Shown here piece by piece: positions 60,388 to 64,000 of a DNA stretch of 64,000 nucleotides. The stretch is from UBA9980 sp964436235 (GTDB lineage Bacteria > Muiribacteriota > UBA9980). The stretch covers positions 1-64,000 of the forward strand of contig CAYTCW010000004.1 of NCBI GenBank assembly GCA_964436235.1, written 5' to 3'. The notes below the pieces were generated by a model. That model did not search any database, was not told the origin of the DNA, and worked only from the letters and a program-made list of their open reading frames with translations. A program made the translations under genes and the position numbers. Position 1 is the first letter of the stretch, and every line of letters starts with the position of its first letter.

Positions 60388-62508
60388 ATGATGAGAAAGA
60401 TTATTTTATCGTTTTTAACCACTACTTTAATATTTATAATGACTTTAAAGATTTCATGGCCATATCAGGAACCGTTCGCCAATTTAAGCTCCGAGGATAA
60501 CGAAGTTCTGACCATGTATTACGGCGGCATGCACGAAAATGCCGTCGCCCGCCTCGATTCTTTAATCAGCGCAAAACCCGATCGTCTCGATTTGCTGCTG
60601 ATGAAAGGCCATGTTTTAAGACAGCTCGGCGATTCACCCGCGGCGCTCAGAGCTTATAATCAGGCTTTAAAAAAACAACCGGATAATTTTACCGCCAACT
60701 ATTATTACGCGCTTTCCTGTTATATGAACGGAAATTACAAAGAAGCCCTTAAATCGCTTAATTTAAAAACCTCCGACGAGGAGAGTAATAGAAAATTATT
60801 TTTATTAAAAGGCATGAGCGAAATTGAAATTAAAAATTATGAAGGTGCGGCGAACACTTTCAAGAAATTAAATGAGATTTATCCGGATTTTTCTCCATAT
60901 CTTTATCTTTTAGCGGGCGCCTACGAAAAGGCCGGCGATATTAAATCTGCCTGCGACGCGTATATAAAAGCGTATAAAAGCGACACTTCCAATTTTGAAA
61001 TATTATTAGACGCCGCTCCGCTGCTTTTGAAAAGCGGTGATATTGAAAATGCCTATAAATACTATAAAAGAATATACGAAAAATTAAAAGACGATGACGA
61101 AATAAAAAAAATATATCGGCAGCTTTCACAGCTTTATAAAAAAATCACATCGGAACGCGCGCCCGCAAAGCCGCAGGCGCCTTTAGAACCGCGAAAAGTT
61201 AAAAATCTTATGCCGGAAAAACAAAAAAAAGCCGATTTGCAGGAAGTATTAGTCGGGCTCAATACCAATTCGAAGGGAGAACCCGTAGAAATATCGTCCA
61301 TTAAATTAAAGTCGTCGGCTAAATTTGAAATATATAATGAAAAAAAACGCAAAAAATTATTTACCGGCAATGATAAGAATATTAACGAAAATGAATATGA
61401 GTTGTGCGTAAAAAATAATAAATTTTATATAAAAAACTTAAATACCGGCCGTTCGTTCGAATTAGGCAATGAAGATCTTTATTTAAAGCCGGTTTCGAGC
61501 GAAGACACGGTTTTGTTCAAAGGCATTAAAGTCGGCGCGGGAAGTCCCTGGGAATCGAGTGAATCCCGCTACTACAGAGGCGGATTCAAATTCGTTAAAC
61601 ATAAAAACAGCTTTATCGCGGTTAATAAAGTGGAACTTGAAAGCTATCTCGCTTCGGTGCTTCCTTCGGAAATGCCGGCCGGTTTCCCCGCTGAAGCGCT
61701 TATGGCTCAGGCTATATGCGCCCGTTCGGAAGCGCTTTACAAAAAAAATGTTTTGAAAAAGCACGCTAAGCACGGTTACGATCTTTGCGATGACCAGCAC
61801 TGCCAGATGTATAGAGGCGTTTCGTGGGAACGGCCCGCTTCGAGCGATGCGGTTTTAAAAACGGCTGGTACCGTTATAACCTATAAGGGCAAGATATGCG
61901 ATGCCATATATTCGGATAATTGCGGCGGCCATACTCAATCGAGTTCTGAAATAAGCGGCTGGGGAAACATGAAATATTTGAGCGGAGCGAGCAATATAAA
62001 GGCCGCGGATGAAAATGAAAATATATTCAATCCTTTATTTTTAGAGCGTTTCGTAGGTTCCGCGGGCGATTCGTACTGCGAAGCGGGCGGGGCCATCAAA
62101 AACTATCAGTCGCGCTGGATAAGAAAAATCGACGCGGGCGTTATAAACAATTCATTTAAAGAACTCGGTATCGGCGATATACTAAGAATAATTCCCCGTA
62201 AAAGGTCTTTTTCCGGCCATGTCGATTCGATTGAAATAATCGGCACCCGGGGCAAAAAAACAATCAAGAACGAACTTAAAATAAGAAGGCTATTTGCATA
62301 TTCTCCTTTGCGCTCTTCGAAATTCATAGTCGAAACCGCTTACGATAAAAAAGGGCTTCCGCGATTTTTCATGTTTATCGGCGCAGGCTTCGGTCACGGG
62401 GTCGGAATGTGTCAGAGCGGAGCATACGGAATGGCTAAAGAAGGAAAGAAACACGACGCGATTATAAGCCATTACTTTAAAGACACCAGCCTTACCAACT
62501 TATATTAA
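60388..62508 (+). CDS. TPR - SpoIID/LytB domain protein
   Basis: Protein of 706 aa. An N-terminal hydrophobic segment (about 5-22) is read as a signal peptide. TPR repeats follow (about 40-250; GHVLRQLGDSPAALRAYNQA, LLAGAYEKAGDIKSACDAY), then a Lys/Pro-rich linker. The SpoIID domain (about 395-700) has VELESYLASVLPSEMP, ALMAQAICARSEAL, CDDQHCQMYRG, DAIYSDNCGGHTQ, and the final GAGFGHGVGMCQSGAYGMA. SpoIID proteins cleave denuded or glycan strands of peptidoglycan, and the conserved Glu of PSEMP fits the catalytic residue. It is found outside sporulation in many phyla, so no spore formation is implied. It acts in the periplasm or cell wall. Confidence 0.92.
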   Translation: MMRKIILSFLTTTLIFIMTLKISWPYQEPFANLSSEDNEVLTMYYGGMHENAVARLDSLISAKPDRLDLLLMKGHVLRQLGDSPAALRAYNQALKKQPDNFTANYYYALSCYMNGNYKEALKSLNLKTSDEESNRKLFLLKGMSEIEIKNYEGAANTFKKLNEIYPDFSPYLYLLAGAYEKAGDIKSACDAYIKAYKSDTSNFEILLDAAPLLLKSGDIENAYKYYKRIYEKLKDDDEIKKIYRQLSQLYKKITSERAPAKPQAPLEPRKVKNLMPEKQKKADLQEVLVGLNTNSKGEPVEISSIKLKSSAKFEIYNEKKRKKLFTGNDKNINENEYELCVKNNKFYIKNLNTGRSFELGNEDLYLKPVSSEDTVLFKGIKVGAGSPWESSESRYYRGGFKFVKHKNSFIAVNKVELESYLASVLPSEMPAGFPAEALMAQAICARSEALYKKNVLKKHAKHGYDLCDDQHCQMYRGVSWERPASSDAVLKTAGTVITYKGKICDAIYSDNCGGHTQSSSEISGWGNMKYLSGASNIKAADENENIFNPLFLERFVGSAGDSYCEAGGAIKNYQSRWIRKIDAGVINNSFKELGIGDILRIIPRKRSFSGHVDSIEIIGTRGKKTIKNELKIRRLFAYSPLRSSKFIVETAYDKKGLPRFFMFIGAGFGHGVGMCQSGAYGMAKEGKKHDAIISHYFKDTSLTNLY

Positions 62509-62520
62509 ACTTTAATCATA

Positions 62521-62594
62521 TACGCTATCTATACGCCATTTTGCCTGCTTGCCTATCCATCTGCCTGCTTACATATTTATCTACTTATCTATCC
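62521..62594. repeat. Pyrimidine-rich degenerate tetranucleotide repeat
   Basis: After the SpoIID gene, units of the type TATC, GCCT, GCTT, ATCT and ATCC follow each other in a 4-nt phase, with TGCCTGCTT present twice. It is low-complexity sequence with one strand almost all pyrimidine and T-rich, untypical of this compact genome. Confidence 0.5.
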
Positions 62595-62662
62595 GTTAAT
62601 TCAGCCAGTTCAGGTTTCTATCCAATGATAAAAACTCTTCCCGTTAATCGATAAAGCCTCGT

Positions 62663-62686
62663 TATAATTTCATGCTATAATTTCAT
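62663..62686 (+). repeat. Two copies of an 11-bp repeat containing TATAAT
   Basis: TATAATTTCAT occurs at 62663-62673 and 62676-62686 (period 13 bp), directly upstream of, and overlapping by one base, the -35 of the 5'-nucleotidase promoter. It could be alternative -10 boxes or a duplicated regulator site. Confidence 0.55.
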
Positions 62687-62715
62687 TGACAGTTATGCGT
62701 TTTTTGTGATATTAT
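62686..62715 (+). promoter_or_regulatory. Sigma70-type promoter of the second 5'-nucleotidase
   Basis: Perfect TTGACA (62686-62691), 18-nt spacer, TATTAT (62710-62715). Predicted leader about 70 nt. Confidence 0.72.
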
Positions 62716-62752
62716 TTGCGGTTGAATTATTTTTGCTTCGGCCTTACTTAAA

Positions 62753-62790
62753 GGGCGGGGCGGCGGCCGGGCGGCCGGAAGGGGAGAGGT
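62753..62790 (+). promoter_or_regulatory. G-rich leader segment just before the 5'-nucleotidase start
   Basis: A 38-nt stretch consisting almost only of G and C with several GGG/GGGG runs and self-complementary GGCC units, ending in the GGGGAGAGG ribosome site. It could form a stable hairpin or G-quadruplex controlling translation. A passive strong ribosome site is the simpler reading. Confidence 0.4.
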
Positions 62791-62793
62791 TGA

Positions 62794-64000
62794 TTGGTTA
62801 AGAAATCCATGAATTTACGCGGTAATTTTTTCAAAAAACAATCGGCGGGTTTTAATAAATTTATAAGGACTTTAATATTTTTTGCGATAGTATTATCTTT
62901 TTATGCTTCATGGGGAGCGGCTCCGCCATTATCGGCCGCCGCCGGAACGGCAAGCGTCACCATACTTCACACTAACGATATTCATTCTCATTTAACGCCT
63001 TTCGATATGCCAGGAACGGGCAAAAATTTAGGCGGTTCCGCAAGGCACTACGAATTTATAAAAGAAGTCAGAAGCCGAGTGCCGGAAGCCCTTCTTTTAG
63101 ACGCCGGCGACATATTCCAGGGCACGCCGTTTTACACTTTTTTTAAAGGCGAGGCCGATATCAAGGTTTTTTCGCTTTTAGGCTATGATGCCACCACGCT
63201 CGGCAATCACGATCTCGACGACGGCCTCGCTAATTTATTAAAGCAGTTAAAGCACGCTTCATTTCCCATGCTTTGCGCGAACGTTTTTTATAAAGATAAC
63301 GATAAGCCGGTTTTTGAATCGCATAAAATAGTTCAGCGCGGCGGGGTAAGGATCGCTCTTATGGGCGCAATCGGGAAAACCGCGTGGGACGTTATTCCGG
63401 CTAAACTTCTCGAAAAAATATATATCACCGATGAAAAAAAGACCATGAATGTTTTAGCTGAGCGGTTAAAAAAAGAAGCCGATCTGGTTGTAATGCTGTC
63501 TCATTTAGGCTATGAGCCCGATCTTGATTTCACTAAAAGCGCTAAAAACATAGATATAATAGTCGGCGGCCATACCAACACCATATTAATGAAACCTCAT
63601 CTTATCGAAAACGGCGCTGAAAACGGAATAGGCGGCACGCTTATTCTTCAGGGGTTTAAATGGGGAGTATATATCGGCCGGCTCGATATCGATATGGATA
63701 TCAAGACAAAGAAAATAATAAGCTATAATGGCGCGTTGAATCTCATAGATTCTAATATCGCCGCCGATGAAAGTTCCCCTGTTTCGCTTTTAATCAAAGA
63801 CTACGAAAAGAAGATGGGCGAGCAGGTCAATATAAAACTCGGCGTTTGCGAAACTGAAATGTCTTACGGCGATGACGAAAAGCATAAACGCGACATGCCG
63901 CTCGGAATTTTGGTGTGCGATATATTGAAAAAAGCGGGCGGAAGCGATATGGCTATTATCAATTCGGGCGGCATACGCGACATGATGCCCGCCGGCGATA
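62794..64000 (+). CDS. Exported 5'-nucleotidase / UDP-sugar hydrolase family protein, 3' end cut
   Basis: About 402 residues before the window edge. A TTG at 62794 is taken as start because GGGGAG lies 7 nt upstream. The ATG at 62809 is about 20 nt from any ribosome site. The signal peptide covers about residues 20-50. The metallophosphatase domain holds all motifs: LHTNDIHSH, DAGD, GNHDLDDG, LSHLGYE and GGHTNT. The C-terminal nucleotide-binding domain begins (NSGGIRDMMPAGD) and is cut off. It is a paralogue of the gene at 28668 with the same FQGTPFYTFFKGEAD block after DAGD. It has its own promoter. Periplasmic nucleotide hydrolysis is expected. Confidence 0.92.
   Translation, partial: MVKKSMNLRGNFFKKQSAGFNKFIRTLIFFAIVLSFYASWGAAPPLSAAAGTASVTILHTNDIHSHLTPFDMPGTGKNLGGSARHYEFIKEVRSRVPEALLLDAGDIFQGTPFYTFFKGEADIKVFSLLGYDATTLGNHDLDDGLANLLKQLKHASFPMLCANVFYKDNDKPVFESHKIVQRGGVRIALMGAIGKTAWDVIPAKLLEKIYITDEKKTMNVLAERLKKEADLVVMLSHLGYEPDLDFTKSAKNIDIIVGGHTNTILMKPHLIENGAENGIGGTLILQGFKWGVYIGRLDIDMDIKTKKIISYNGALNLIDSNIAADESSPVSLLIKDYEKKMGEQVNIKLGVCETEMSYGDDEKHKRDMPLGILVCDILKKAGGSDMAIINSGGIRDMMPAGD

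Noticed and set aside
60388..62508. Evidence for sporulation from a SpoIID domain
   Set aside because: SpoIID/LytB domains occur widely in non-sporulating bacteria, and no other sporulation gene is in the window.
1..64000. CRISPR array, rRNA, tRNA, transposase, integrase or phage genes
   Set aside because: No regularly spaced repeats, cloverleaf-like segments or matching proteins were seen on either strand, though a dedicated tRNA search was not possible.

Overview
The window looks like a metagenome-assembled scaffold: two runs of exactly 100 N (6387-6486 and 41173-41272) mark gaps of unknown true length. The genes suggest an uncultured, anaerobic, diderm bacterium with dense coding. Evidence for two membranes is a metallopeptidase fused to a predicted outer-membrane barrel. 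Evidence for anaerobic life is a ygeW/ygeY pair, a rubrerythrin-like ferritin and a ferredoxin-tailed pyruvate kinase. Promoters of the TTGAAA/TTGACT-17-TATAAT type are easy to read. I cannot name the phylum from sequence alone.

Layout. 1-1818 (-): ygeW, then ygeY running off the left edge. 1946-6386 (+): two overlapping hybrid kinase genes, the second with a c-heme sensor domain and cut by the first gap. 6526-8610 (-): an EF-G-like GTPase. 8806-9045 (+): a small unknown gene with its own terminator. 9181-17866 (+): a tight block of M16 peptidase, polytopic membrane protein, RecD2 helicase and ABC-F ATPase. 17963-21709 (+): peptidase-propeller-barrel protein and a secreted DnaJ-zinc-finger-like protein. 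21776-22255 (-): rubrerythrin-like protein. 22489-33291 (+): a probable long operon with a pilus-like protein, an exported protein, RNase HII, FliK-like and FlhB-like proteins, PsuG, 5'-nucleotidase and a hybrid kinase. 33305-39211 (-): carboxypeptidase-regulatory-like protein, aminotransferase, GAF-nucleotide cyclase and TPR/zinc-ribbon protein. 39212-42277: an AT-rich accessory stretch with a small ORF, a gene remnant, a RING-finger/membrane/serpin-like gene broken by the second gap, and a protein resembling Pycsar membrane effectors. 42278-43528 (-): a kinase with a degenerate receiver. 43675-45718 (+): rfbB, AIM24-like gene and a 53-residue ORF. 45773-60231 (-): a long co-directional array from pyruvate kinase-ferredoxin through three kinases, a lone HPt protein, a lone receiver, a HEAT protein, a family 2 glycosyltransferase and a PP-loop thiolase. 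60388-64000 (+): TPR-SpoIID protein and a second 5'-nucleotidase cut by the right edge.

The dominant theme is signalling: seven histidine kinases, all with receiver domains, plus one HPt, one stand-alone receiver and one nucleotide cyclase, but no DNA-binding response regulator. The best candidates for new biology are the phosphorelay-to-glycosyltransferase array (45773-58461), the RING/serpin-like and Pycsar-effector-like pair (40033-42123), the pyruvate kinase-ferredoxin fusion, and two kinase genes whose promoters predict leaderless mRNAs.
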